64,000 bases of DNA from Kitasatospora mediocidica KCTC 9733 (GTDB lineage Bacteria; Actinomycetota; Actinomycetes; Streptomycetales; Streptomycetaceae), in NCBI RefSeq assembly GCF_000744225.1, contig NZ_JQLN01000005.1, positions 1,426,001-1,490,000 of the forward strand. Direction: 5' to 3'. Positions within the stretch are counted from its first letter, which is position 1; the number at the start of each line of letters is the position of its first letter. The position numbers and the translations under genes were made by a program. Positions 10,640 to 19,443 of this stretch are shown here, one piece after another. A model generated the notes under the pieces. The model saw only the letters and a list, made by a program, of their open reading frames with translations. It searched no databases and was not told where the DNA came from.

Positions 10640-12913
10640 CTACGGCTGCTCGGCCGGCGGCGCGTCGTCCTCGCCTTCGCCGACCGCGAGCGGGGCGTCC
10701 GGGTCCCCGGCGGCCACGAGGCCCTTCTTCCGCTTGAGGTAGATCCGCAGCCCGGCCAGCAGCACCAGCAGCACGCCAGCACCGACCACCCACCAGACGC
10801 CGCTGGGGACGTGGGTGACGTCGACCTTGAACTGCACCTCGGGGCCGTAGGGCTGGGCGTCGGGGCCCACCGTCCACAGCTGGGCGGTCATCGGGACGAC
10901 CCCGTTGCCCTTGGCGCGGGCGGTGAAGCGCAGCGAGGCGCTCTGCCCGGCGCCCAGCACGATCGAGCCGGGCTGGCTGACGTTCAGCCGGTTCGGCTGC
11001 GAGGAGGTGAGCCGCAGTTCGAGGTTGAGCACGGTCTGGGTGAGGTCGTTCTTGACGCTGACCTGGAGCAGGCCGGAATCACCGGCAAGAGTGACCACGC
11101 TGCTCTTGGGCGCGATGGCCACGGCGGTGGTCAGCTGCGCCAGGTAGGCCGTGACGTTGGTGCGGAAGTCCTGGCCGGCCTTCTGCTGGGTGCGCCACTC
11201 GGTGGACAGCGAGCGGAGCATCGCGGCGCTGAACGGGCTGCTGACGCGCTGCGGGAGGGTGAGGATCCGCACCAGCCGGTCGACGTCCTGCTGCATCTGG
11301 GCGACCGTCGCCAGGTCCTTGGTCGACAGTTCGGTGGCGCGCAGGTCGCCGGGGTAGGTGTCGGCGGCCGGGACGCTGGTGGTCGCCCTGCTGTCGGCGG
11401 CGGCCGCGGTGACGGCGTCGAGCGTGGCCGGGGTGGTCCACTTGCCGGCCTGGGCGGCGGCCAGCGAGTCGGCCAGGGCCTGCGCGCTGCCCACGGTCAG
11501 GTCGCGTGGCGGCATCACCAGCATGGTGCGCGGGACGCTCGGCTGCTGGAGGGTGACCGCCAGGGTCTCGGCCAGGAAGCGCCGCTGCGCCTCGGCCTGG
11601 CTCAGCGGGCTGTTGAGATCGCCCTGGAACAGCGCGGCGACGGTGCTGTCGGCGACCACGCCGGTCTGGCCGTTGCCGATCGGGCGGGCGGCATTGGGGG
11701 TGTAGGCGAGGCTCTCCGGCATGCTCGAGCTGTTCACCAGCACCGTCGTGCCGCCGAGCTGCTTGGCGGTGGCGGCGGTCGGCTGGTCCAGGACGCCCTG
11801 GTAGGGCCAGGCCACGTTGTCCGTCACGTCGGTGGACAGCCGGCCCTCGACGGTCACCTTGCCGGCCGTGCGGGCCTTGCCGGTCACGGTGTCCAGACCC
11901 ACCAAACCGGAGCCGTTGTGCGCGATCGAGGCCAGGTCGGGGTCGCCGTAGGGCAGCGCGACCACCTGTGAGCCGTTGGCAGCCACCGCGGCGCGCAGCG
12001 CGGCGAGCCAGGCGGTCGCCACGGCCGTTCCGGTGCCGGCCTTGGTGTTGTCGGCCTTGGCGGGCTCGCCGCCGTGCCCGGCCAGCTGGACCCGGTAGGG
12101 CTTGGTCATCGCGAAGACGGTGTCCAGCAGCTCCGGGTCGATCACCCAGGTCAGCGAGTTGATCTTGGCCCCGGTCGTGACCAGCTGGCCGAGCCGGCCG
12201 CTCGGTCCGAGGTCGGTGGCGAGGGTGTCGTCGCGCAGCACCGGGGTCTGGTCGGTGTCCGTGGTCTGGGCCACCAGCTCGGGGGCGTGCGTGAGCGGCC
12301 ACAGCGTGGCGACCTGGGTGGGCTGGGCGTCCTTGGGGTCCGCGAAGTACGGCAGGACGGTGCGGCCGATGCCCACCACACGGTCGTTGTCGTCCTGGAC
12401 GTCCACTGCCAGCTCGTAGACACCGCTCTTGTCGAGCTTCAGGTCGGCCATCTGGACCTGGAAACTGAACGGCGCCGTGGCGCCGGGGCCCAGGTCGGAC
12501 AGCTGGTTGGGCGCCGGGTCGGTGAGCTCCTTGCCGTCGGCACTGGTGGGTGTGGTCCTGGCGAACAGCGCGGCGATGTCGCTGCGGGTGCTCAGCGGCT
12601 TGTCGTGGCTGCCCAGCTCCAGCCCGGCGTGCGGGTGGCTGATGGTGCCCGAGCCGGTGTTGGTGACCTGGCCGGTGATCGTCAGCTGGCCGGTGGGGCC
12701 GGGGGCGACCGGCTGGACGTTGCTGATGACGACGTTCACGGGTGTGTCGGAGGAGCCCGAGGCGGGCGCGGCCAGCGCGGGCGGGGCGGCGATGACGCCG
12801 AGCAGCCCAAGGGCGCAGCCGACGGACAGTGCTCCGGCCCGCAGGCGGGCCGATGGTCGGGAACCGGAGCCCGACCTGCGAGGACTTCCCGTGTGCCGTG
12901 CTGGCTCGCCCAC
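10640..12913 (-). CDS. Secreted, membrane-anchored DUF6049-type protein
   Basis: 757 residues. An N-terminal signal sequence (LSVGCALGLLGVIAAPPALA) is followed by a large extracytoplasmic region with beta-rich segments (VNVVISNVQPVAPGPTGQ and a later NDLTQTVLNLELRL stretch). One C-terminal membrane helix (WWVVGAGVLLVLLAGLRIYL) and a short basic/acidic cytoplasmic tail end the protein. The position between murJ and pcnA corresponds to Rv3909 in M. tuberculosis and, as I recall, SCO3895; such proteins are labelled DUF6049. Function is unknown; constant linkage to murJ suggests an envelope role. Start GTG 12913. It is divergent from pcnA. Confidence 0.85.
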   Translation of the reverse strand: MGEPARHTGSPRRSGSGSRPSARLRAGALSVGCALGLLGVIAAPPALAAPASGSSDTPVNVVISNVQPVAPGPTGQLTITGQVTNTGSGTISHPHAGLELGSHDKPLSTRSDIAALFARTTPTSADGKELTDPAPNQLSDLGPGATAPFSFQVQMADLKLDKSGVYELAVDVQDDNDRVVGIGRTVLPYFADPKDAQPTQVATLWPLTHAPELVAQTTDTDQTPVLRDDTLATDLGPSGRLGQLVTTGAKINSLTWVIDPELLDTVFAMTKPYRVQLAGHGGEPAKADNTKAGTGTAVATAWLAALRAAVAANGSQVVALPYGDPDLASIAHNGSGLVGLDTVTGKARTAGKVTVEGRLSTDVTDNVAWPYQGVLDQPTAATAKQLGGTTVLVNSSSMPESLAYTPNAARPIGNGQTGVVADSTVAALFQGDLNSPLSQAEAQRRFLAETLAVTLQQPSVPRTMLVMPPRDLTVGSAQALADSLAAAQAGKWTTPATLDAVTAAAADSRATTSVPAADTYPGDLRATELSTKDLATVAQMQQDVDRLVRILTLPQRVSSPFSAAMLRSLSTEWRTQQKAGQDFRTNVTAYLAQLTTAVAIAPKSSVVTLAGDSGLLQVSVKNDLTQTVLNLELRLTSSQPNRLNVSQPGSIVLGAGQSASLRFTARAKGNGVVPMTAQLWTVGPDAQPYGPEVQFKVDVTHVPSGVWWVVGAGVLLVLLAGLRIYLKRKKGLVAAGDPDAPLAVGEGEDDAPPAEQP

Positions 12914-13193
12914 GCGCTTCGCCCTCGCCGTTCCGGTTCGCTGTCGTCTTCGTCAACGTCACGCGGAGGTGTTCCGCGCTGTCCCGCACTGTCCTGGTGC
13001 CGTCCGCTCGGGCGCTGCATGCTGCCGCGGGCCGTCCTGTCGAACGGCTCGTGGTGGCGCACCCGAGTTTTCCCCACCCGCATGGTAACGACGTTGCCCG
13101 GCCCGCAGTGTTGCGGGCCTTGGGATGAGCGACCGTGACGGCCGGCGAAACCCGCGGGCGTCAGGGCCGCTGGGACACGTACGCTTGTGTGCC

Positions 13194-14690
13194 GTGTCCC
13201 ACGTCGATGATTCCAGCCCCGAGACCCCCCTTCCCGCTGCCGCCGCGACGGTGCTGCCAGGCCTGAGCGAGGCCCAGACGCGCGGGCTTCAGGAGCTGCT
13301 CAGGGTCTCCCCGGTCGCGGACGAGATCGCTCGACGGTTCCAGGCGGCCGGGTTCCGGCTGGCCCTGGTGGGCGGATCGGTGCGGGACGCGTTGCTCGGT
13401 CGGCTGGGCAACGACCTGGACTTCACCACCGACGCCCGGCCCAAGCAGGTGCTCAAGCTGGTGAACGGCTGGGCGGACGCGGTCTGGGACGTCGGCATCG
13501 CGTTCGGCACGGTGGGCGCCCGCAAGGACACCGCCGACGGCAGCTTCCTGATCGAGATCACCACTTACCGCTCCGAGGCGTACGACCGCACCTCGCGCAA
13601 GCCCGAGGTGACCTACGGCGAGACCATCGAGCAGGACCTGGTGCGCCGCGACTTCACCGTGAACGCGATGGCCGTCGACCTGCCGGGTCGCGGATTCGTC
13701 GACCCGCACCACGGCCTGGACGACCTGGAGGCCCGGCTGCTGCGCACGCCGGCCACCCCGGAGGAGTCCTTCTCCGACGACCCGCTGCGGATGATGCGGG
13801 CCGCCCGTTTCGCCGCCCAGCTGGACTTCACGCCCGCTCCCGAGGTGGTCGTGGCGATGACCGCGATGGCCGAGCGAATCACCATCGTCTCGGCCGAGCG
13901 GGTCCAGGCCGAGCTCAACAAGCTGCTGCTCGCCGACCACCCGGTGAAGGGCCTGCGGCTGCTGGTCGACACCGGGCTCGCCGGCTTCGTCCTGCCCGAG
14001 CTTCCGGCCCTCCAGCTGGAGGCCGACGAGCACCACCGGCACAAGGACGTCTACGAGCACTCGCTGACCGTCCTGGAGCAGGCCATCGCGCTGGAGCAGG
14101 ACGGTCCGGACCTGACGCTGCGACTGGCCGCGCTGCTGCACGACATCGGCAAGCCGCGCACCCGGCGCTTCGAGTCGGACGGCCGGGTCTCCTTCCACCA
14201 CCACGAGGTGGTCGGCGCGAAGATGACCCGCAAGCGGATGCGGGAGCTGAAGTACTCCAAGGAACTGATCGACGACGTCTCGCAGCTGGTCGAACTGCAC
14301 CTGCGCTTCCACGGCTACGGCGGCGGCGAGTGGACGGACTCCGCCGTCCGCCGCTACGTCACCGACGCCGGTCCGCTGCTGGAGCGTCTGCACAAGCTGA
14401 CCCGCTCCGACTGCACCACCCGCAACCGGAAGAAGGCCGCCACCCTCTCGCGCACCTACGACGGTCTGGAGGAGCGGATCGTCCAGCTCAAGGAGCGCGA
14501 GGAGCTGGACTCGATCCGCCCGGCGCTGGACGGCAACCAGATCATGGAGCTACTGGAGCTGAAGCCCGGCCCGCAGGTGGGCAAGGCCTACAAGCACATG
14601 CTGGAGCTGCGCCTTGAGCACGGCCCGATGGAGCACGAGGCCGCGGTGGCCGCGCTGAAGACCTGGTGGGCGGCCGAGCAGGAGCAGTAA
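13194..14690 (+). CDS. pcnA: CCA tRNA nucleotidyltransferase
   Basis: Adds or repairs the 3'-CCA end of tRNAs. The nucleotidyltransferase core shows LVGGSVRDALLGRLGNDLDF with the catalytic D-x-D, then RRDFTVNAMAV and the RNA-binding head domain. An HD domain follows (LAALLHDIGKPRTRRF). About 498 residues from GTG 13194, chosen because TACGCT (13180-13185) lies 8 nt upstream, as for a leaderless transcript; an in-frame start at 13125 would add 23 unconserved-looking residues. It converges on the LppU-family gene with only 6 bp between stops. The mycobacterial order Rv3907c-Rv3910 is similar, but no Nudix gene is present here. Confidence 0.93.
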   Translation: MSHVDDSSPETPLPAAAATVLPGLSEAQTRGLQELLRVSPVADEIARRFQAAGFRLALVGGSVRDALLGRLGNDLDFTTDARPKQVLKLVNGWADAVWDVGIAFGTVGARKDTADGSFLIEITTYRSEAYDRTSRKPEVTYGETIEQDLVRRDFTVNAMAVDLPGRGFVDPHHGLDDLEARLLRTPATPEESFSDDPLRMMRAARFAAQLDFTPAPEVVVAMTAMAERITIVSAERVQAELNKLLLADHPVKGLRLLVDTGLAGFVLPELPALQLEADEHHRHKDVYEHSLTVLEQAIALEQDGPDLTLRLAALLHDIGKPRTRRFESDGRVSFHHHEVVGAKMTRKRMRELKYSKELIDDVSQLVELHLRFHGYGGGEWTDSAVRRYVTDAGPLLERLHKLTRSDCTTRNRKKAATLSRTYDGLEERIVQLKEREELDSIRPALDGNQIMELLELKPGPQVGKAYKHMLELRLEHGPMEHEAAVAALKTWWAAEQEQ

Positions 14691-14696
14691 GCGGCA

Positions 14697-15635
14697 CTAG
14701 TTGGGGAGCAGGCAGAGCACGAAGCCGTCGCCGCCGCTCTCGCGGGTGTACCAGGTGCTGGCCGACGGGAACTGCTGGCGACAGGCGGTGGCGCCGTCGG
14801 TGGCGCCGTCGATCCGGCCGGCCACCTTGTACTCGGCGTTGGTGGCGCCGCAGGGCACGATCACGAGCTTCGGGGTGGGGTCCTCGGTGCTGGTGGTCGG
14901 GTGTTCGTTGTGCACGCAGTCGCCGGCCTTGGCGGTGGCCACGTCGGAGCCGTTGCCCGTCGCCGAGCCGCCGGACGTCTTCGTGGCGGCGGTTCCGGCG
15001 AAGAGCGCGGCCTGCACGATCAGCAGCCCGAGCGCCAGCAGGAGCGAGACGATCGGCAGGGCCAGCATGAAGATCGCCCCGCGCCTGGTCAGCGGGACTC
15101 CCGGGTCGAGCTGCGGGCCGTGCGTGCCGGGCGCGGGCGGTGGCAGCTGCCGGATCTTCCGGTAGGCCGCGCGGTTGCGCAGCAGCGCGATGAGGGTGAA
15201 GACCGAGGAGAGATAGGCCCACCAGCCGCGCAGCAGGGTCTGCTGCGACATGTCGCGGACCGTGGCCGTGCCGCATATTCGGCAGAACGGTCCGCGCCTG
15301 CGCAGGAACCGCATGATCACGATCATGCCGCGGTGTCCGTGCACGGTGACGTCGACCGCGGGGAACCCGCCGCAGATCCGGCAGGCCGGGCCGCCGGGGT
15401 GGTAGCCCTGGGGGTAGCCGCCGCCGGGCATCTGCGCCGGCGGCGCGTACGGGTAGGGCTGCGGATATCCGGCCGGCGGCCGGCCGTACGCCCCGGGTGG
15501 CGGGGGCGCGGTCGGGTAGCCGTACCCGGGCGCCGGCGGGTAGCCCACCGGCACCGGCCCGCGGCCGTACGGGCTGGGCAGCGGCGGCCGGCCCTGCGGG
15601 GCGTACGGGTTCGGCGGCGGGTACGGATTGCTCAC
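14697..15635 (-). CDS. LppU/SCO3897-family zinc-ribbon membrane protein
   Basis: 312 residues. A Pro/Gly/Tyr-rich N-terminus (to about residue 85) is followed by two CxxC pairs (CRICGG and, 38 residues on, CRICGT) that probably bind zinc. A membrane-associated segment (WWAYLSSVFTLIALL) and a clear helix (FMLALPIVSLLLALGLLIVQAA) come next. The C-terminal extracytoplasmic domain carries the Cys pattern GDCVHNE, PCGATNAEY, CRQQFP and CLLPN-end typical of LppU-like proteins. Function is unknown. Gene position next to pcnA fits SCO3897. GTG start with GGGAA upstream. Confidence 0.85.
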   Translation of the reverse strand: MSNPYPPPNPYAPQGRPPLPSPYGRGPVPVGYPPAPGYGYPTAPPPPGAYGRPPAGYPQPYPYAPPAQMPGGGYPQGYHPGGPACRICGGFPAVDVTVHGHRGMIVIMRFLRRRGPFCRICGTATVRDMSQQTLLRGWWAYLSSVFTLIALLRNRAAYRKIRQLPPPAPGTHGPQLDPGVPLTRRGAIFMLALPIVSLLLALGLLIVQAALFAGTAATKTSGGSATGNGSDVATAKAGDCVHNEHPTTSTEDPTPKLVIVPCGATNAEYKVAGRIDGATDGATACRQQFPSASTWYTRESGGDGFVLCLLPN

Positions 15636-15677
15636 GAGGACTTCCCAGGACGTGGCAGGACGGGTGAGTGACGAACC

Positions 15678-17039
15678 CTAGCGAGTCGTGCCGAACACGA
15701 GCCCACGCCTGGCCGACGGATCGGCGCGTCGGCAGGCCCGTCCGTAGAGCACCGCGCTCAGCGCGTAGAGCAGGGCGACGCCGACCACCAGGCCGACCGA
15801 GCGCCCGTTCAGTGGCAGGACCAGCGCGCTCACCCCGGCCGCCGCCACGAAGGCGACGTTGAAGAGCACGTCGTACAGGGCGAAGACGCGGCCTCGGTAG
15901 TCGTCCTCGACGGCGTTCTGCACGATGGTGTCGGCGCAGATCTTGGTGCCCTGGGTGACCACCCCGAGCAGCAGGGCGGCCACCATCGCCGGGCCCTCGG
16001 AGAAGAGCAGCCCCAGCGCCGGGACGAAGACCGCGGCCGAGGCGAGGCAGGCGACCATCCAGCCGGTCAGCCCCAGCCGCCGGGTGAACCACGGGCTGAC
16101 CACGGCCGCCAGGAAGAAGCCGACCGCCGAGAAGCCCAACGCGGTGCCCAGGGTGGCCAGTCCGCCCTTGCTGTCGCCGGGCTGGTTGAAGGTGTAGCGG
16201 GAGAGCATCAGCACCACGACGATCAGCACGCCGTAGCAGAACCGCGCCGCGGTGACCGCCGCCAGCGCGTGCACCGCCGGGCGGCCGTCCCTGACGAGGT
16301 GGCGCACGCCGTCCGCCAGCGAGTGCCCGGCCTGGCCGAGGGCCGCGCGCAGGTCGGGACGGTCGGGGTGGTGTTCGGGGCCGAGCAGCTCGGGGTCCAT
16401 CCGGTGCGCCGCGAGGGCCGCGCTGAGGTAGAGCACGGCCGCGATGCAGACCAGGCCGGCGTCGGCCTTCTGCCCGGGGGGCAGCACCTGGTGGAAGAGG
16501 AATCCGATGCCACCACCGGCGGCGGCCGCCACGGTGCCCAGCGTGGGGGAGACGGCGTTGGCGGTGACCAGCTGGGCCGGTTCGACGACCCGGGGGAGCG
16601 CGGCCGACAGTCCGGCCAGGATGAACCGGTTGAGCGCGGTGACCAGCAGGGCGGCGCCGAAGAAGAGCCATTCGGGAGCCCGGCCGAGCAGAAGTGCGGC
16701 GGTGACAAGGCCGAGGCCGAAGCGGGCGAGGTTGCCCAGGTAGAGCACCTGGCGCCGGCGCCAACGGTCCAGCAGCACCCCGGCGAACGGGCCGATCACG
16801 GAGAACGGCAGCAGCAGCACCGCGAGCATCGAGGCGATGTCGGCCGGGCTGGACTGGCGTTCCGGGGAGAAGATCACATACGAGGCCAGCGAGACCTGGA
16901 AGACCCCGTCGGAGAGCTGGGAGAGCAGCCGGGCGGTGAGCAGCCGACGGAAGTCGCGCGTGCGGATCAGCCCGCGGAGCGTGGCGTGGCCGGTGAGCTG
17001 GGAGCTGGGGGCCGGTGCCGGCCGTCTGGTGATCGCCAC
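15678..17039 (-). CDS. MFS transporter
   Basis: Major-facilitator exporter-like membrane protein of 453 residues with about 12 hydrophobic segments. The loop between helices 2 and 3 carries a D-R-W-R-R-R sequence (GVLLDRWRRRQVLYLG) typical of the family. Substrate unknown. GTG start at 17039 with only a weak ribosome-binding site; parS4 begins 16 bp upstream of the start. It lies upstream of the LppU-family gene on the same strand, with a 43-bp gap, so the two may be co-transcribed. Confidence 0.87.
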   Translation of the reverse strand: MAITRRPAPAPSSQLTGHATLRGLIRTRDFRRLLTARLLSQLSDGVFQVSLASYVIFSPERQSSPADIASMLAVLLLPFSVIGPFAGVLLDRWRRRQVLYLGNLARFGLGLVTAALLLGRAPEWLFFGAALLVTALNRFILAGLSAALPRVVEPAQLVTANAVSPTLGTVAAAAGGGIGFLFHQVLPPGQKADAGLVCIAAVLYLSAALAAHRMDPELLGPEHHPDRPDLRAALGQAGHSLADGVRHLVRDGRPAVHALAAVTAARFCYGVLIVVVLMLSRYTFNQPGDSKGGLATLGTALGFSAVGFFLAAVVSPWFTRRLGLTGWMVACLASAAVFVPALGLLFSEGPAMVAALLLGVVTQGTKICADTIVQNAVEDDYRGRVFALYDVLFNVAFVAAAGVSALVLPLNGRSVGLVVGVALLYALSAVLYGRACRRADPSARRGLVFGTTR

Positions 17040-17054
17040 ACGCTCAGGGTGTCA

Positions 17055-17096
17055 TGACTGTGGCCGATGTTTCACGTGAAACATCGGCCACAGTCA
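17055..17096. other. parS site 4, within a 42-bp perfect palindrome
   Basis: The core TGTTTCACGTGAAACA is at 17068-17083, with perfect symmetry to 17055-17096. It lies between ino1 and the MFS transporter gene, overlapping where the transporter promoter would be. Confidence 0.95.
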
Positions 17097-17133
17097 GACG
17101 GAGATCGGAGTCGGGAGCTCAGGGCTCGCGGAC

Positions 17134-18210
17134 TCAGGCCTCGCCGCGGATGAACTTCTCGACGTTGTCGCGAGCCTCGTCGTCGAAGTACTGCACCGGC
17201 GGGGACTTCATGAAGTACGAGGACGCCGAGAGGATCGGGCCGCCGATGCCGCGGTCCATGGCGATCTTCGTGGCGCGCACGGCGTCGATGATGACACCGG
17301 CCGAGTTCGGGGAGTCCCAGACCTCGAGCTTGTACTCCAGGCTCAGCGGGACGTCACCGAAGGCGCGACCCTCGAGGCGGACGAAGGCCCACTTGCGGTC
17401 GTCGAGCCACTGGACGTAGTCCGACGGGCCGATGTGGACGTTCTTGGCGCCCAGCTCGCGGTCGACGATCTGCGAGGTGACGGCCTGCGTCTTCGAGATC
17501 TTCTTGGACTCCAGGCGCTCACGCTCGAGCATGTTCTTGAAGTCCATGTTGCCGCCGACGTTCAGCTGCATGGTGCGCTCGAGGAGGACACCGCGGTCCT
17601 CGAAGAGCTTCGCCATCACGCGGTGCGTGATGGTGGCGCCGACCTGCGACTTGATGTCGTCACCGACGATCGGCACGCCGGCCTCGGTGAACTTGTCCGC
17701 CCACTCCTTGGTGCCCGCGATGAACACCGGCAGAGCGTTGACGAAGCCGACCTTGGCGTCGATCGCGCACTGCGCGTAGAACTTGGCGGCGTTCTCCGAA
17801 CCCACCGGCAGGTAGCAGACCAGGACGTCGACCTGCTGGTCCTTGAGGACCTGCACGATGTCGACCGGAGCCTCGTCGGACTCCTCGATGGTCTCCCGGT
17901 AGTACTTGCCCAGGCCGTCGAGGGTGTGACCACGCTGCACGGTGACGCCGGTCGGCGGCACGTCGCAGATCTTGATGGTGTTGTTCTCGCTGGCGCCGAT
18001 GGCGTGCGCCAGGTCCTGGCCCACCTTCTTGGCGTCGACGTCGAACGCGGCGACGAACTCCACGTCGGAGACGTGGTAGTCGCCGAACTGCACGTGCATC
18101 AACCCGGGGACCTTGCCGGCCGGGTCGGCGTCCTTGTAGTACTCGACACCCTGCACCAGCGACGCGGCGCAGTTGCCGACGCCCACGATGGCTACGCGAA
18201 CCGAACCCAT
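17134..18210 (-). CDS. ino1: Inositol-3-phosphate synthase
   Basis: Converts glucose-6-phosphate to 1L-myo-inositol-3-phosphate with NAD, feeding phosphatidylinositol and mycothiol synthesis. About 358 residues, the usual length of the actinobacterial enzyme. The N-terminal NAD fold shows [16 protein letters not shown], and the central catalytic stretch includes [16 protein letters not shown]. Start: ATG 18210 with GGGAG 8 nt upstream; the frame is open further to 18321, but that part is unlike the family. It lies 135 bp downstream of the padR gene on the same strand. A mycothiol-dependent enzyme fragment is present at the far end of the window. Confidence 0.95.
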   Translation of the reverse strand: MGSVRVAIVGVGNCAASLVQGVEYYKDADPAGKVPGLMHVQFGDYHVSDVEFVAAFDVDAKKVGQDLAHAIGASENNTIKICDVPPTGVTVQRGHTLDGLGKYYRETIEESDEAPVDIVQVLKDQQVDVLVCYLPVGSENAAKFYAQCAIDAKVGFVNALPVFIAGTKEWADKFTEAGVPIVGDDIKSQVGATITHRVMAKLFEDRGVLLERTMQLNVGGNMDFKNMLERERLESKKISKTQAVTSQIVDRELGAKNVHIGPSDYVQWLDDRKWAFVRLEGRAFGDVPLSLEYKLEVWDSPNSAGVIIDAVRATKIAMDRGIGGPILSASSYFMKSPPVQYFDDEARDNVEKFIRGEA

Positions 18211-18345
18211 TCCGGTTGCTCCCTGTGATCTCGTGAGGTCCGTCGGAGACCGACGATCCTCGTCTTGCTTCTCATCTGACTGTCTGACGGGCGCGCTGCG
18301 CCCACTTCCGCCGCGTGGCACAGGGCAGACGCGGTGGCGGCACTC

Positions 18346-19029
18346 CTAGGCGGAGTGCCCCGGGCGGTCGTACGGTGGCCGGGGCGGATCCGAAGATCCG
18401 TCCTCGTCGCCACGGCCGTCCGAAGACTGTGGTGTTTCCTGGCCTCTCGGGGACACGATGCCGCGCCCGCTCCGATTGGCCCGTTCGGTCTCGATCAGCT
18501 CGTTCAGCCAGCGGACCTCGCGCTCCACCGACTCCAGGCCGTGCCGCTGCAGCTCGAGCGTGTAGTCGTCGAAGCGCTCGCGGGTGCGGGCGATCGAACT
18601 CCGCATCCGCTCCAGCCGCTCCTCCAGCCGGCTGCGGCGGCCCTCCAGGACGCGCATCCGCACGGCTCGGTCGGTCTGACCGAAGAAGGCGAAGTGCACG
18701 CCGAAGTGCTCGTCCTCCCAGGCGTCCGGGCCCGAGTCGGCGAGCAGCTCCTCGAAGCGTTCCTTGCCCTCGGAGGAGAGCCGGTAGACGATCTTCGACC
18801 GCTTGCCGTTCAGTGCCGTGGCCGGGACGTACGCGGTGTCCGGGTTGTCCTCGACCAGCGAGCCCTGGGCGACCAGGTTCTTCAGGCAGGGGTAGAGCGT
18901 GCCGTACGAGAACGCACGGAACGACCCCAACAGTACGTTGAGCCGCTTGCGCAGCTCGTAGCCGTGCATCGGAGCATCGTGCAGCAGGCCGAGAACGGCG
19001 AACTCCAGCACTCCTGAACGCCTGCTCAC
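18346..19029 (-). CDS. PadR-family transcriptional regulator
   Basis: 227 residues. An N-terminal PadR winged helix begins LEFAVLGLLHDAPMHGYELRKRL. A long C-terminal coiled region follows (MRVLEGRRSRLEERLERMRSSIART), then a charged, Pro-rich tail. The GTG at 19029 has GAGGAGG upstream. It is first in line with ino1, so ino1 may be a target. A 14-bp palindrome CTCGATATATCGAG 84 bp upstream looks like a PadR operator and suggests autoregulation. The ligand is unknown. Confidence 0.9.
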   Translation of the reverse strand: MSRRSGVLEFAVLGLLHDAPMHGYELRKRLNVLLGSFRAFSYGTLYPCLKNLVAQGSLVEDNPDTAYVPATALNGKRSKIVYRLSSEGKERFEELLADSGPDAWEDEHFGVHFAFFGQTDRAVRMRVLEGRRSRLEERLERMRSSIARTRERFDDYTLELQRHGLESVEREVRWLNELIETERANRSGRGIVSPRGQETPQSSDGRGDEDGSSDPPRPPYDRPGHSA

Positions 19030-19443
19030 GCTGTCCGGCCTCCTCTCCGACGACTCGCCCCTGCCGGGGCCCTCGGTACCTCGCGGTCGGCTATGCCGCT
19101 GCGATGTATCGACTCGATATATCGAGAACGATAGGCCGAGGTCACGATTGGGGCAAGAGGGGCACGGGTGAATGTGATCACAAGAGTTCGTTCGATCTGT
19201 TCGCGCCCCAGGTCGCGGCCATCTCGGGGGGTCTTGGCAACGGGGATGTAATGATCTGCGGTGGTTTTCTGGTGATTAGTTCCTGATGCCCGATTAGTCA
19301 GGGTTTCAGGGTGCGTACGCTGTCGCGTGTGCACGAGGACCACCATCGGGGCAGCGGCCGTACACAAGGCCTAGGGCGGTTGCGGGCATTGGAAGGGGAA
19401 CCTGTCTTCAGGCGTCCGTGCCTGGCCTAGGAGTTACTGGACA
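19030..19443. promoter_or_regulatory. Divergent control region, padR / PBP
   Basis: A 414-bp non-coding gap, visibly lower in GC than its surroundings between 19100 and 19320. It holds the PadR-type palindrome and presumably the promoters for padR (leftward) and the penicillin-binding protein (rightward). Near the PBP gene there is a TACGCT hexamer (about 19315) and short repeated GATTAG elements (about 19274-19300). No tRNA or further gene is seen. Confidence 0.6.
19113..19126. promoter_or_regulatory. Candidate PadR operator palindrome
   Basis: CTCGATATATCGAG is a perfect 14-bp palindrome of the ATCGATAT type bound by PadR-like regulators in actinobacteria. It is flanked by further ATCGA / CGAT elements (TGTATCGA to the left, AACGATAG to the right). 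It lies between padR and the PBP gene. Confidence 0.65.
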
